A stretch of 64,000 bases of DNA from JBCCIM01 sp045106435 (lineage in GTDB: Bacteria > Bacteroidota > Rhodothermia > Rhodothermales > JAHQVL01): positions 1 through 64,000 of the forward strand of contig JBGCEN010000084.1 of assembly GCA_045106435.1 (NCBI GenBank), written 5' to 3'. The notes under the pieces are model-generated. The model searched no databases, was not told where the DNA came from, and saw nothing but the letters and a program-made list of their open reading frames with translations. The position numbers and the translations under genes are program-made. This document shows positions 25,826 through 34,391 of this stretch, piece after piece. Every line of letters starts with the position of its first letter. Within the stretch, counting starts at the first letter, position 1.

Positions 25826-26218
25826 TTCACTCCAAAGCTCCTTCATGGGCCGGCGCATAACCAGCTCTCCTTGCATTAATTCTGGTGCAAAATTGATGAA
25901 ACCGTTGACGAGATAAACCTCTGCCGGCGTGCAATTATAGATCATCTTAATCTCACGATCCCCTTTTCTGAAATCCGCAGTTTGGATCAGTGCAACGAGT
26001 TTATTTGTGGCTGAGCCGCAGAAGATGTCTACTTCTTCACCATCCGAGCTCAATGTATTATTTATATAGCCGTAATTAATCGGATATATAATATCAGAAT
26101 AGTCAGGATGTGAGGAAGCGAGAGGGCGGTCTATGGTAATGCCGTTCTCTTCGATGAGTGCTTCCCAGGCTGCCCAATTGATATGAGTAGGGATGATGTT
26201 TTGCAGCTGACGTTTCAC
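25799..26218 (-). CDS. Inorganic pyrophosphatase-like protein
   Basis: This 139-residue protein carries the class I pyrophosphatase core: YPINYGYINNTLSSDGEEVD, matching the family pattern YPxNYGYIxxTLxxDGDxxD, with Glu at the middle acidic position (DGEEVD). This is followed by ADFRKGDREIK, which resembles the second metal-binding region. It is shorter than ordinary bacterial enzymes (about 175 residues), lacking part of the N- and C-terminal strands. It may be a divergent relative rather than the housekeeping PPase. Its last residues (EELRVPNVE) come from an intergenic-type repeat, so the original C-terminus may have been replaced. Confidence 0.78.
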   Translation of the reverse strand: MKRQLQNIIPTHINWAAWEALIEENGITIDRPLASSHPDYSDIIYPINYGYINNTLSSDGEEVDIFCGSATNKLVALIQTADFRKGDREIKMIYNCTPAEVYLVNGFINFAPELMQGELVMRRPMKELWSEELRVPNVE

Positions 26219-26569
26219 AATGTTCTTTGGTTGTTACGAATAGCTCATATAAAAAACGCTGGTCTCCATGCGTTAAAACCTATGGCACAGGCGAGCAAAA
26301 ACACCTGCGCCAGTGAGCGAAAACACCATGGTGTCAGCTAATAATGTTTGTAGTTTCATCATTCAGGCTTGAGACATTGTGTTCAACACGCAATCTAATC
26401 TTATTGTATCTACAGGATTAACCAACAGTTTTGGATCCATTAAGATGATTTCGACCAGTGATTAAACAGAATATTGAACATACGTTCTTAAACCCATAAT
26501 TCCTCACCGATCTCAATACGCAACTTCATTCACAAGCGCTCGATGTTTCATCGAAATCGATACACAACC
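26219..26569. other. Intergenic region with a degenerate 23-bp direct repeat
   Basis: At about 26284-26330 two similar units occur in tandem, sharing GGCGAGCAAAAACACC / AGTGAGCGAAAACACC. Otherwise no gene, RNA or clear promoter is recognised in this 351-base region, which presumably carries divergent promoters for the flanking genes. Confidence 0.4.
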
Positions 26570-27667
26570 ATGTCAAGATTTCTTTCTTTAAGTTTGTTGC
26601 TGCTGTTCTTGTGTCACAGTGCCTATGCTCAACCAGGCCCGAATGACGATCCTCAGCTTAGCGTCCCTATCTCCATCACAGATGGAACTGATGTAATAAC
26701 CGTCTTTTTTGGACTGGATGTCCGGGCTACAGCTGGAGTTGATGATGTGCCTGGATTGCAGGAAAACACACCAGATGTTCCTCTTCCACCTACAATGGAT
26801 GCAAATCTGTTCATTTCAGAAGGGGGAGCCAGAAAAAAAAGAGACTATCGATTTGGAAACGGAAACGATCAGTCTGAAACCCATATTCTTGTTATAACAG
26901 AAGCTCCGGCAACTGAGGCTTCTGATATGATGACCATTAGCTGGGCATTACCTAACCATGTTTCAGGCATCCTGAGACAGAATGGAGATGGCCCAACGAT
27001 CGCAACCATGTCTGGTTCAGGATCTGCAACTGTACAAACGGATATTTTTAACGGAAGTGTTACGGTTCAGATGGATATTTCTTATACAAATATTCCCGAC
27101 GGTACGCTGCCAGTAGAGCTGACATCATTTACTTCACTTGTACAGGATACTCGTGCAGTACTTCGCTGGGAAACTGCCAGTGAGACAAACAACGCCGGCT
27201 TTGAAGTACAGCAGCGCGTAAACGGAGACTACAGCACAATTGGTTTTGTGAACGGCCGCGGTACAACAACTGAAACGCAGCGTTACACATTCCGCACCAG
27301 AGAACTTGCTTCTGGCTCTCACGACTTCCGTCTGAAGCAGATCGATTTTGATGGCACCTTCGCTTACAGTCACACTGTTTCTGCTTCAATTGCACTTGCA
27401 GGCGCCGTAGAGATGGCCAAGCCGTATCCAGATCCTTTCAACCCACAGACTCAGTTTACCATGACTATTGCCCGCGAACAGCAGGTAACAGTCGCTGTAT
27501 ACGACATGATGGGCCGGCACATTCAGACTTTGCATCAGGGTGCTCTTTCCCCAAGCGAAGCGCACTTGTTTACATTTGAAGCAAGCAACCTGCCAAGTGG
27601 TCGCTACTTCATTCGCGCTGTTGGCGAGTTCTTTAACAAGTCGCAGTCGGTTACTTTACTGAAGTAA
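26570..27667 (+). CDS. Secreted T9SS cargo protein
   Basis: With the ATG at 26570 the protein has 365 residues and a textbook signal peptide (MSRFLSLSLLLLFLCHSAYAQ); the ATG at 26543 would add nine residues. Residues about 25-175 form an unassigned beta-rich domain. Residues about 180-285 form a module beginning LPVELTSF and containing ETNNAGFEVQQR and FRLKQIDFDGTF. A T9SS sorting domain follows (about 286-365: AKPYPDPFNPQTQF, VAVYDMMGRHIQTL, LPSGRYFIRA). The last 190 residues closely parallel the end of the protease at 28068-30014. A strong terminator follows directly. Confidence 0.85.
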   Translation: MSRFLSLSLLLLFLCHSAYAQPGPNDDPQLSVPISITDGTDVITVFFGLDVRATAGVDDVPGLQENTPDVPLPPTMDANLFISEGGARKKRDYRFGNGNDQSETHILVITEAPATEASDMMTISWALPNHVSGILRQNGDGPTIATMSGSGSATVQTDIFNGSVTVQMDISYTNIPDGTLPVELTSFTSLVQDTRAVLRWETASETNNAGFEVQQRVNGDYSTIGFVNGRGTTTETQRYTFRTRELASGSHDFRLKQIDFDGTFAYSHTVSASIALAGAVEMAKPYPDPFNPQTQFTMTIAREQQVTVAVYDMMGRHIQTLHQGALSPSEAHLFTFEASNLPSGRYFIRAVGEFFNKSQSVTLLK

Positions 27668-27711
27668 ATTTATCGGACTTAGGGATTTCCTGAATTCCCT
27701 GATCAGTAAGC

Positions 27712-27744
27712 AAGCCCGGTCTCATACGAGACCGGGCTTTTTTT
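27712..27744 (+). terminator. Rho-independent terminator
   Basis: A perfect 12-bp stem pairs 27712-27723 with 27728-27739 (AAGCCCGGTCTC) around a 4-base loop, followed by a run of seven T. It lies 45 bases after the T9SS cargo gene. Confidence 0.95.
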
Positions 27745-27760
27745 GTAGATGGGGGGGAGT

Positions 27761-27822
27761 AATCAGTTGTCAGTTTTCAGTAATCAGTTGTCAGGTGGGT
27801 AGGACTGAGGACTGATTGCACA
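27761..27822. repeat. TCAGTT/AACTGA-type repeat, copy 1
   Basis: Words AATCAGTTGTCAGT and CAGTAATCAGTTGTCAG are repeated, followed by the inverse-type ACTGAGGACTGA. Related arrays are at 27881-27945, 54101-54175 and 57660-57728. Confidence 0.7.
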
Positions 27823-27880
27823 ACATCTAGAATCAAGCGCTATCCGTAAATATGTCTGCCTCAAAAAATTATGTCATCGT

Positions 27881-27945
27881 CGGTATTCAGTGATCAGTTT
27901 TTAGATAATTAGACTGAATACTGATCACTGAAAACTGACAACTTG
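27881..27945. repeat. TCAGTT/AACTGA-type repeat, copy 2 (hairpin)
   Basis: TATTCAGTGATCAGTTTTT is matched by the inverted AATACTGATCACTGAAAACTG. The two arms form a long imperfect hairpin upstream of the subtilase gene. Confidence 0.75.
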
Positions 27946-28067
27946 AATTAAGACTCATCAAACCAAGTCGATTGATTTAATAAGGACGTCCCGGCTGCAC
28001 TTCACCACTATGCACGCCACGCTATCACGCGTCCTGATTGGATTTCTCAAAGTAACTCTTGGTTCAG

Positions 28068-30014
28068 ATGCGCATCCCCCTCCCAGGGATCGTAACGCTC
28101 TATATGCTGCTGTTTGTTGGCTTGCAGTCTGTTACGGCCCAAACTCCCGGTGAATCTGTAAATACATTACCTGCCATGCGCCGGCATGCGGCACTTATTG
28201 ATCAGGCGAGGCGCCTGGGCGACGTTCCATTGCTTGTTCAAGTTAGCGATGTAGCGGGAAGAGCTGATGGAGGCTTCGGTAAACATCAAACAGAAACCGA
28301 GCGAATTGCCCATGTGGCAACCCATCAACGAGCTGTAATAGAGCAGTTGCCTGAAGGGACTGATGTCAAGACTTTTCAGCATATCCCGTTTGTGGCGTTG
28401 CAGGCAACGGAAGAAGTGCTCTTGCAGCTTTTGGATATGCCTGAGGTTGTGCTGGTTCAACAGGATGAACACTATGCCACACTGCTGGAAGAAAGTACAG
28501 CCGCAATAGGTGCATCAGCAGCATGGGATTATGGCGGATCAGGGGCCGGCCAGGTCATCGCGGTCATTGATACTGGTATCGATGGTGCCCATCCTTTTCT
28601 GGAAGACAAGCTGGTGGACGAGGCCTGTTTCTCATCAAACTATACCAGTACGAGCAGCGATTTTGAATCTATTAGCCTGTGTCCTTCAGGAGAGGAGGAT
28701 GCATTTGGGCCCGGGATGGGTGTGAATTGTGATCCTGCAATAGATGGATGTAGCCACGGGACGAGGGTCGCAGGTATTATTGCCGGCCGCTCTGAGTCTT
28801 TCTCTGGTGTGGCACGGGATGCTGATCTGCTTGCGCTTCAGGTATTTTCTCGCTTCGAAAATTATTGTGGAGAAGAATCGTGCGTCCGTTCGTGGGTTTC
28901 TGATCAGGTTGCGGCACTCGATTATGTTTATCAGATGAAAGATTCGCTGAATATCACGGCGGTAAATTTGAGCCTTGGCGGTGGTCATTACACAGATGTG
29001 GAGACATGCGATGAAGTGAACCCGGCGATGCGTATTCTAATCGAGATGCTGCATGATGCCGAAATTGCAGTGATTGCCGCTGCCGGGAATAATGGCCTTA
29101 CGGATGGGCTTGTATCTCCTGCGTGTCTTACCAATGCAATTAGTGTAGGAGCAACCACAAAAGCTGACGATGTAGCTACGTTCTCCAGTAGTGCTGCTTT
29201 TCTTGATTTTCTTGCGCCAGGGCAAGATATAACCACTTCTGTACCGGGTGGCGGGTTTGCTGCAAGTGCAGGGACCTCTTTTTCTGCGCCACATGTCGCC
29301 GGCGCCTGGGCCATCCTCAAAGGGTTTGCACCCGATGCTACGATAGAGGAAATTCTGGCAAACTTTTCTGAAACGGGAATTCAAATAACGGATGATAGAA
29401 ACGACGTAACAACGTCCCGTATTCAAGTTGATCTTGCCTTGCAAGCTTCACAACTCCCCGTTGACCTTGTCTCCTTCGATGTAATTGCAAAAGGTGCATC
29501 CGTTTTACTCAACTGGGTTACTGCGAACGAAACCAACAACGCCGGCTTTGAAATTCAGCACAAAATTGGTTCGGAGTTTTTCGATTCGGGGTTTGTAAAA
29601 GGTCAGGGGACGCTCACTGAACGTACGGAATACAATCACGATGTTCACGGTTTACCGCCGGGCTGGCACACCTTCCGGTTGAAGCAAATAGATTTTGACG
29701 GGGAATTCTCTTACAGCCTGGAGCAAAAGATTTTTATAGAGATAGATGGCACTCACCATTTTGGCGCGGCATATCCCAATCCATTTAATCCCCAAACCCA
29801 GTTTTCACTGACAGTGGCCAATACACAGCACGTGAACATCGCTGTGTACAACCTGATAGGAAAGCGTGTATCAACTCTGGCAAGTCAGCAACTGGAAGAA
29901 AACCAACTGCACTACTTCACACTCGACGGCAGTCAGCTTTCCAGCGGTATTTACCTCATCCAAATAACCGGAGAGAATTTCAAAACCGCCCGCAGTGTGA
30001 CGCTTATGAAATAG
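28068..30014 (+). CDS. Subtilisin-like (S8) secreted protease with T9SS sorting domain
   Basis: The ATG at 28068 gives 648 residues and a signal peptide of about 25 residues (ending VTAQTPG). An inhibitor-type propeptide precedes the catalytic domain (about 145-460). The triad is complete: Asp in VIAVIDTGIDG, His in GCSHGTRVAGIIAG, Ser in GTSFSAPHVAG, with the oxyanion Asn in AAGNNG. Several Cys residues suggest disulfides. The last 190 residues (from LPVDLVSF) parallel the previous T9SS protein: the same ETNNAGFEIQ, FRLKQIDFDG and YPNPFNPQTQF elements. It is predicted to be exported by the type IX system as a surface or secreted protease. Confidence 0.93.
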   Translation: MRIPLPGIVTLYMLLFVGLQSVTAQTPGESVNTLPAMRRHAALIDQARRLGDVPLLVQVSDVAGRADGGFGKHQTETERIAHVATHQRAVIEQLPEGTDVKTFQHIPFVALQATEEVLLQLLDMPEVVLVQQDEHYATLLEESTAAIGASAAWDYGGSGAGQVIAVIDTGIDGAHPFLEDKLVDEACFSSNYTSTSSDFESISLCPSGEEDAFGPGMGVNCDPAIDGCSHGTRVAGIIAGRSESFSGVARDADLLALQVFSRFENYCGEESCVRSWVSDQVAALDYVYQMKDSLNITAVNLSLGGGHYTDVETCDEVNPAMRILIEMLHDAEIAVIAAAGNNGLTDGLVSPACLTNAISVGATTKADDVATFSSSAAFLDFLAPGQDITTSVPGGGFAASAGTSFSAPHVAGAWAILKGFAPDATIEEILANFSETGIQITDDRNDVTTSRIQVDLALQASQLPVDLVSFDVIAKGASVLLNWVTANETNNAGFEIQHKIGSEFFDSGFVKGQGTLTERTEYNHDVHGLPPGWHTFRLKQIDFDGEFSYSLEQKIFIEIDGTHHFGAAYPNPFNPQTQFSLTVANTQHVNIAVYNLIGKRVSTLASQQLEENQLHYFTLDGSQLSSGIYLIQITGENFKTARSVTLMK

Positions 30015-30019
30015 ACCTT

Positions 30020-30105
30020 TTGGAAGTCAAAAGTCAAAAGTTAAAAGTCAAAAAGAAAGGCAAAGGTCTAAACAATTACGTTTTGACTTTTGCCTTTTAA
30101 CTTTC
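30020..30105. repeat. AAAAGTC-type repeat forming an inverted pair
   Basis: AAGTCAAAAGTCAAAAGTTAAAAGTC at about 30025-30050 is matched by the inverted TTTTGACTTTTGCCTTTTAACTTT at about 30080-30103. This is another degenerate intergenic hairpin, between the convergent protease and aspS genes. Confidence 0.65.
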
Positions 30106-30135
30106 CAGAAGAAAAAACTACTTTTTTTCTTCTGG
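30105..30135 (-). terminator. Terminator overlapping the 3' end of aspS
   Basis: A perfect 13-bp stem (CCAGAAGAAAAAA at 30105-30117 with its inverse at 30123-30135) includes the last five codons and the stop of aspS. Its A/T-rich arms supply a U run on the minus transcript. Confidence 0.6.
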
Positions 30136-31977
30136 AGGCATTTCCACGCGAATATGCAGATCCTTGAGTTGGTGATCATCCACAATGTCTGGAGAGGACA
30201 CCATGAGCTCTTGGGCAGACTGCGTTTTAGGGAAGGCGATGACGTCGCGGATGTTTTCGGTGCCGGCCATGATCATGGCAATGCGGTCCAGTCCCATCGC
30301 GATGCCGCCGTGCGGTGGCGCGCCATATTCAAGGGCTTCGAGTAAAAAGCCGAAGCGACGACTGGCTTCTTCCTCTTCTATGTTCAGCAGTTTGAACATC
30401 TGGTTCTGGATTTCGCGGCTATGAATCCTGATGGATCCACCGCCAATCTCATGACCATTAAGAACAAGGTCGTACGCGCGTGCACGCACAGCGCCCGGTT
30501 CTTCAAACAGCTTGTCGAAGTCTTCTGGAAGTGGTGAGGTAAACGGATGATGCATCGCATGAAAACGCTGCCCATCTTCATCCCAGTCAAGGAGAGGGAA
30601 GTCTGTGACCCAAAGGAAATTCCATGGACCAGCATCTCCTGCAGGAATCATGTTTAAGTCTTTAGCCAAATGGAGGCGCAGCGTGCCCATTTGCTCAAAA
30701 ACTTTAGGATCTGTTCCTGCGAGTACCAAGACAAGGTCGCCGGCTTCAGCGCCGACTGTTTTAACGGCATTATCTACAAATTCAGTTGGCAACACTTCTG
30801 CTTTAACAGAGCAGTGAATTGCTGAGCCGTCAGAAGGCAGTTTAAAGTAAACAAGGCCGCCGGCACCGATGCGCTTGCGCACGATGTCTTTGTCGAGACG
30901 GTCCATTGCGCCGCGTCCTCTGTCTCCTTCTCCCGGTACCTTGATGGCAACGATCTTGCCACCCGAGTCGATCACGTTATCGAATACCCGGAAGCCAGAT
31001 CCTTCAAAATCTTTACTGATGTCGTGTATTTCAAGTCCGAAGCGCAGGTCTGGCTTATCGCTTCCGTAACGGTGTACGGCGTCGTGATAAGACATCCGCG
31101 GGAATGGGACCGGTACTTCGATTCCTTTAGATTCACGGAAGAGCGAAGACATCAAATCTTCAATCAAGCTGTAGATGATTTCTTCCGTTGCAAAAGAAAT
31201 CTCGACGTCCACCTGGGTGAATTCTGGCTGGCGGTCAGCGCGTAAGTCTTCATCGCGAAAACACTTTACAATCTGAAAATAGCGGTCGAGGCCGGCAATC
31301 ATCAGGATTTGCTTGTAGGTTTGTGGCGACTGTGGCAGGGCATAGAACTGGCCGGCATGAATACGGCTGGGTACGAGGAAGTCGCGCGCGCCTTCGGGCG
31401 TTGACTTCATGAGCATGGGGGTTTCCACTTCGAGGAAGCCATGCTTAACAAAAACACTGCGGGTTGTCTGGTAAATGTGATGGCGCAGTACAAGTTTTTC
31501 TAATAACTCAGGCCGACGTAGATCCAGATATCTGTAGCGGAGACGTAATTCCTCATTGGCCAACTTCCGCTTTTCTTCGTGCGAAGAGACAGCAAAAGGA
31601 ACTGGCTGCGAGGTATTTAAAATAAACAGGCTTTGGACGCTCACTTCAACAGAACCTGTTGGAAGCTTTTGGTTTTTGGTCTCTTCAGATCTTGGGCGCA
31701 CAAGGCCCTCTATAGAGATGACATCTTCCGTGCGTAAACTTTCAGCTTTGTTATACGCTTCCTGATTATCCTGAGGAGATAAAACAATTTGTGTCAGACC
31801 ATAACGATCTCGCAGGTCAATAAAAATTACGCCGCCAAGGTCACGTCGTGTATCGACCCATCCTTTTAGCACGACGTTTTGTCCAACGTTAGATTCACGC
31901 AGTTCGCCACAGTTGTTAGAACGTTGTGGGTGCGCGTCTACTTCTGAAATTAATCGTATGGTTTGCTGTTCTGCCAT
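30118..31977 (-). CDS. aspS: Aspartyl-tRNA synthetase
   Basis: The 619-residue class II synthetase attaches aspartate to tRNA-Asp in the cytoplasm. The N-terminal OB-fold anticodon domain covers about 20-125. Motif 2 contains FRDEDLRADRQPEFTQVDVE and is preceded by the diagnostic QSPQTYKQ. The bacterial GAD insert is at about 310-445, and motif 3 is GIAMGLDRIAMIM, followed by the family end IRDVIAFPKTQSAQELM. The length and the GAD insert identify the bacterial-type enzyme. Whether it also charges tRNA-Asn cannot be decided from this window. It is divergent from the symporter gene. Confidence 0.97.
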   Translation of the reverse strand: MAEQQTIRLISEVDAHPQRSNNCGELRESNVGQNVVLKGWVDTRRDLGGVIFIDLRDRYGLTQIVLSPQDNQEAYNKAESLRTEDVISIEGLVRPRSEETKNQKLPTGSVEVSVQSLFILNTSQPVPFAVSSHEEKRKLANEELRLRYRYLDLRRPELLEKLVLRHHIYQTTRSVFVKHGFLEVETPMLMKSTPEGARDFLVPSRIHAGQFYALPQSPQTYKQILMIAGLDRYFQIVKCFRDEDLRADRQPEFTQVDVEISFATEEIIYSLIEDLMSSLFRESKGIEVPVPFPRMSYHDAVHRYGSDKPDLRFGLEIHDISKDFEGSGFRVFDNVIDSGGKIVAIKVPGEGDRGRGAMDRLDKDIVRKRIGAGGLVYFKLPSDGSAIHCSVKAEVLPTEFVDNAVKTVGAEAGDLVLVLAGTDPKVFEQMGTLRLHLAKDLNMIPAGDAGPWNFLWVTDFPLLDWDEDGQRFHAMHHPFTSPLPEDFDKLFEEPGAVRARAYDLVLNGHEIGGGSIRIHSREIQNQMFKLLNIEEEEASRRFGFLLEALEYGAPPHGGIAMGLDRIAMIMAGTENIRDVIAFPKTQSAQELMVSSPDIVDDHQLKDLHIRVEMPPEEKK

Positions 31978-32289
31978 TTTATCTCATTCACGTTACAGGT
32001 TGCCAGTTTTATTAGGAGATGTTGCTGGACGGACCAGAGACAATCAATATCAAACTTGCAACCAAACACAGAATGAATTCTGTGTTTGTGTATAGCTATT
32101 AGCCTTCAGAACTATTAGAATTAGTGCTGATTGCCGAACTGTGTTTACCCGGTTGACCATCATTTGCCGGCCAATTTCGAATTTGGGTTGTAGATTACAG
32201 CGGAGCTGCGTGATTGGTTGCACACTTCTGTGAAAAAAGCCCTTCCATCACGCGAAATATATTTCTACCGATTAATCTGGGAATTTTAA
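31978..32289. other. Divergent promoter region with a 12-bp inverted repeat
   Basis: Between aspS and the symporter gene lies an inverted repeat at 32063-32088: CAAACACAGAAT and ATTCTGTGTTTG separated by GA. The location between divergent starts suggests an operator. No gene or RNA is otherwise seen. Confidence 0.45.
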
Positions 32290-33798
32290 ATGCAGGAATT
32301 GATCACAAATCCGTTCATCATGGCATCGCTGGTATACCTGCTGGCGTTGCTTGGTGTCGGTTATTACAAGAGCCGTGTTGTAAAGACGAGTGAAGACTTT
32401 ATGGTAGCGGGCAGATCGCTGCCGTGGTATATCCTGGTGGGTACCTTGCTGGCTACCTGGGTAGGAAACGGGTCGCTATTTGGCGGGGCCGGGCTGGGTT
32501 ATCGAAATGGATTGGCAAGCCTCTGGTACAGTGTTGGGGCCTGGGTGGGGATCGTTATCGTGTACTTTATTGCACGCAGGATCAGGAATTTCGGGCAGGT
32601 GACCGTACCGGATATCTTCGAAGCCCGATATGGAAAAGCTTCAAGGGTGTTGGCTACACTGATTACTGTTGTCGCCTATTTAACCATCGTGTCCTATCAG
32701 TTTAAAGGCGGTGGTCGAATCATCTCCATTATGACGGAAGGTGCTATTACGATTCAGACCGGAATCATTATTACGGCCCTTTTTGCCATTTCATACACGG
32801 TGCTGGCCGGCATGCTTTCAGTGGTTTATACGGATGTCATCAACGGCGTGTTAATGACAACCGGTGTGCTGGTAGGACTTGGTTTTTTGCTTTATCAGGT
32901 AGGTGGGATAGACGTTGTCATCGATGCTGCGCAGGATAATGGTAAATGGTCAGTGTTTGGTAATTGGGCTGATGAACGTGAGAATGTGAGTTCGGGGCCT
33001 ATCATTGCATTTTCTTTCCTGATACCCACGATGTTGCTGTTGCTGGGTGATGCGAATATGTACCAACGTATATTTAGTGCTGAAGATAGTGGACAGGCGC
33101 AGAAAGCCGTTTTCTTTTGGGTAATAGGTGTCATTATTCTAGAGACCAGTTTTCAGTTATTCGGTCTCGTTGGTAGTGTCGCAGTTGATCAGGGTTTGAT
33201 TACAGATTTGTATGAGACAGGTCGCTCCGGCACCGAGAATATTATCCCGGCTGCAGCTGCACAAGCGCTGCCGATGCTCCTGGGGATGGTGATGGTCGCA
33301 ACCATGATGGCTGTGATTGTGTCAACTGCTGACTCCTTTCTGCTCGTACCCGCTACAAATCTGACACGCGACGTTGTGCAGCGTTTTATCAAGCCAGACA
33401 TGAGCGAAAAAATGGTTGTGCTTATGGGTAGGGGCTGGGTATTGTTACTGGGTTTCATTGCCTATATGCTTGTGGAGCAATTCCCAACAATTCTTGATGC
33501 TGCCTATACAGCCTATCTGATTTATGGCGCAGCCATTACACCACCACTCATTGCTGCTTTTATGTGGAAACGCGTTACGTGGCAAGGTGCAGTTTCAAGT
33601 ATCCTTGCGGGAAGCTTTACTACATTGATTTGGACATTTTACCTGTCGAAGCAGACTTATTATGCCGATTGGAGTCCTTTTCTGCAGGAGGCAACTTATC
33701 CAGCCGTTGCGCTGTCCATACTCGCCCTTGTAGGCGTCAGCCTTGTTACGCCAAAGCCGGCTGAAGAAGTATGGAAACCATTCTTTAACAACGAATAG
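32290..33798 (+). CDS. Sodium:solute symporter family protein (SSS)
   Basis: This 502-residue membrane protein has about 13 helices and the SSS hallmarks: an early helix-loop with SEDFMVAGRSLPWY (about 40), the conserved GGAGLGYRNGL in helix 2, GQVTVPDIFEARYGK before helix 4, and TMMAVIVSTADSFLLVPATNL around helix 9, which includes sodium-site Ser/Thr residues. The family takes up sugars, amino acids, pantothenate or other solutes with Na+; the substrate cannot be told. dut follows 28 bases downstream and may be co-transcribed. Confidence 0.92.
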   Translation: MQELITNPFIMASLVYLLALLGVGYYKSRVVKTSEDFMVAGRSLPWYILVGTLLATWVGNGSLFGGAGLGYRNGLASLWYSVGAWVGIVIVYFIARRIRNFGQVTVPDIFEARYGKASRVLATLITVVAYLTIVSYQFKGGGRIISIMTEGAITIQTGIIITALFAISYTVLAGMLSVVYTDVINGVLMTTGVLVGLGFLLYQVGGIDVVIDAAQDNGKWSVFGNWADERENVSSGPIIAFSFLIPTMLLLLGDANMYQRIFSAEDSGQAQKAVFFWVIGVIILETSFQLFGLVGSVAVDQGLITDLYETGRSGTENIIPAAAAQALPMLLGMVMVATMMAVIVSTADSFLLVPATNLTRDVVQRFIKPDMSEKMVVLMGRGWVLLLGFIAYMLVEQFPTILDAAYTAYLIYGAAITPPLIAAFMWKRVTWQGAVSSILAGSFTTLIWTFYLSKQTYYADWSPFLQEATYPAVALSILALVGVSLVTPKPAEEVWKPFFNNE

Positions 33799-33826
33799 AC
33801 CATTCTAAACATTTTATTGCAAGTAG

Positions 33827-34285
33827 ATGCCAAACAGAATTAGCGTACCCTTAAAACGATTGCCTCATGCTGAGGGGCTGGATTTACCTTTTTATGCAAC
33901 CCCGCAAAGCGCCGGCATGGATTTGCGTGCTGCTGTACCAGAAGATGAGCCGATGATCATCGGTCCGGGCGAGGTCGTATTGGTGCCCACAGGGCTTCAG
34001 ATCGCTTTGCCGGCGGGATACGAAGCGCAAGTCCGTCCACGCAGTGGCTTGGCTGTTAAGCACAAAATAACGGTGCTGAACAGTCCAGGCACCATCGATA
34101 GTGATTATCGGGGAGAATGCAAGGTGATCCTTATTAACCACGGTAAAGAAGCATTCTCCATTCAGCGCGGGGAACGCATCGCACAAATGGTCATTGCTGC
34201 ACATGAGCAGGTGGCCTGGGAAGAACGGGAGAGCCTGGAGGAGACGGAACGGGGGGCTGGAGGATTTGGCTCTACTGGGGTTTGA
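33827..34285 (+). CDS. dut: Deoxyuridine 5'-triphosphate nucleotidohydrolase (dUTPase)
   Basis: The 152-residue trimeric dUTPase converts dUTP to dUMP and pyrophosphate, supplying dTMP precursor and keeping uracil out of DNA. All five motifs are present: SAGMDLRAAV, VRPRSGLA, GTIDSDYRGE (catalytic Asp), RGERIAQMVI, and the C-terminal RGAGGFGSTG that closes over the nucleotide. The length is normal. It lies 28 bases after the symporter gene, and a strong terminator ends the unit. Confidence 0.97.
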   Translation: MPNRISVPLKRLPHAEGLDLPFYATPQSAGMDLRAAVPEDEPMIIGPGEVVLVPTGLQIALPAGYEAQVRPRSGLAVKHKITVLNSPGTIDSDYRGECKVILINHGKEAFSIQRGERIAQMVIAAHEQVAWEERESLEETERGAGGFGSTGV

Positions 34286-34318
34286 AAAAGGGAATTTAGA
34301 ACAGCAGCATGTAAAATG

Positions 34319-34366
34319 TAAAACCGCAGAAGGAGAGGTGAACGCCCTCCCTTCTGCGGTTTTTAA
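34319..34366 (+). terminator. Rho-independent terminator after dut
   Basis: AAAACCGCAGAAGGAGAGG pairs with CCCTCCCTTCTGCGGTTTTT (to about 34364), with a run of T on the plus strand and A on the other side. It can also serve the convergent outer-membrane protein gene. Confidence 0.9.
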
Positions 34367-34391
34367 TTTTATATACTTGTTCTGCTGTTTA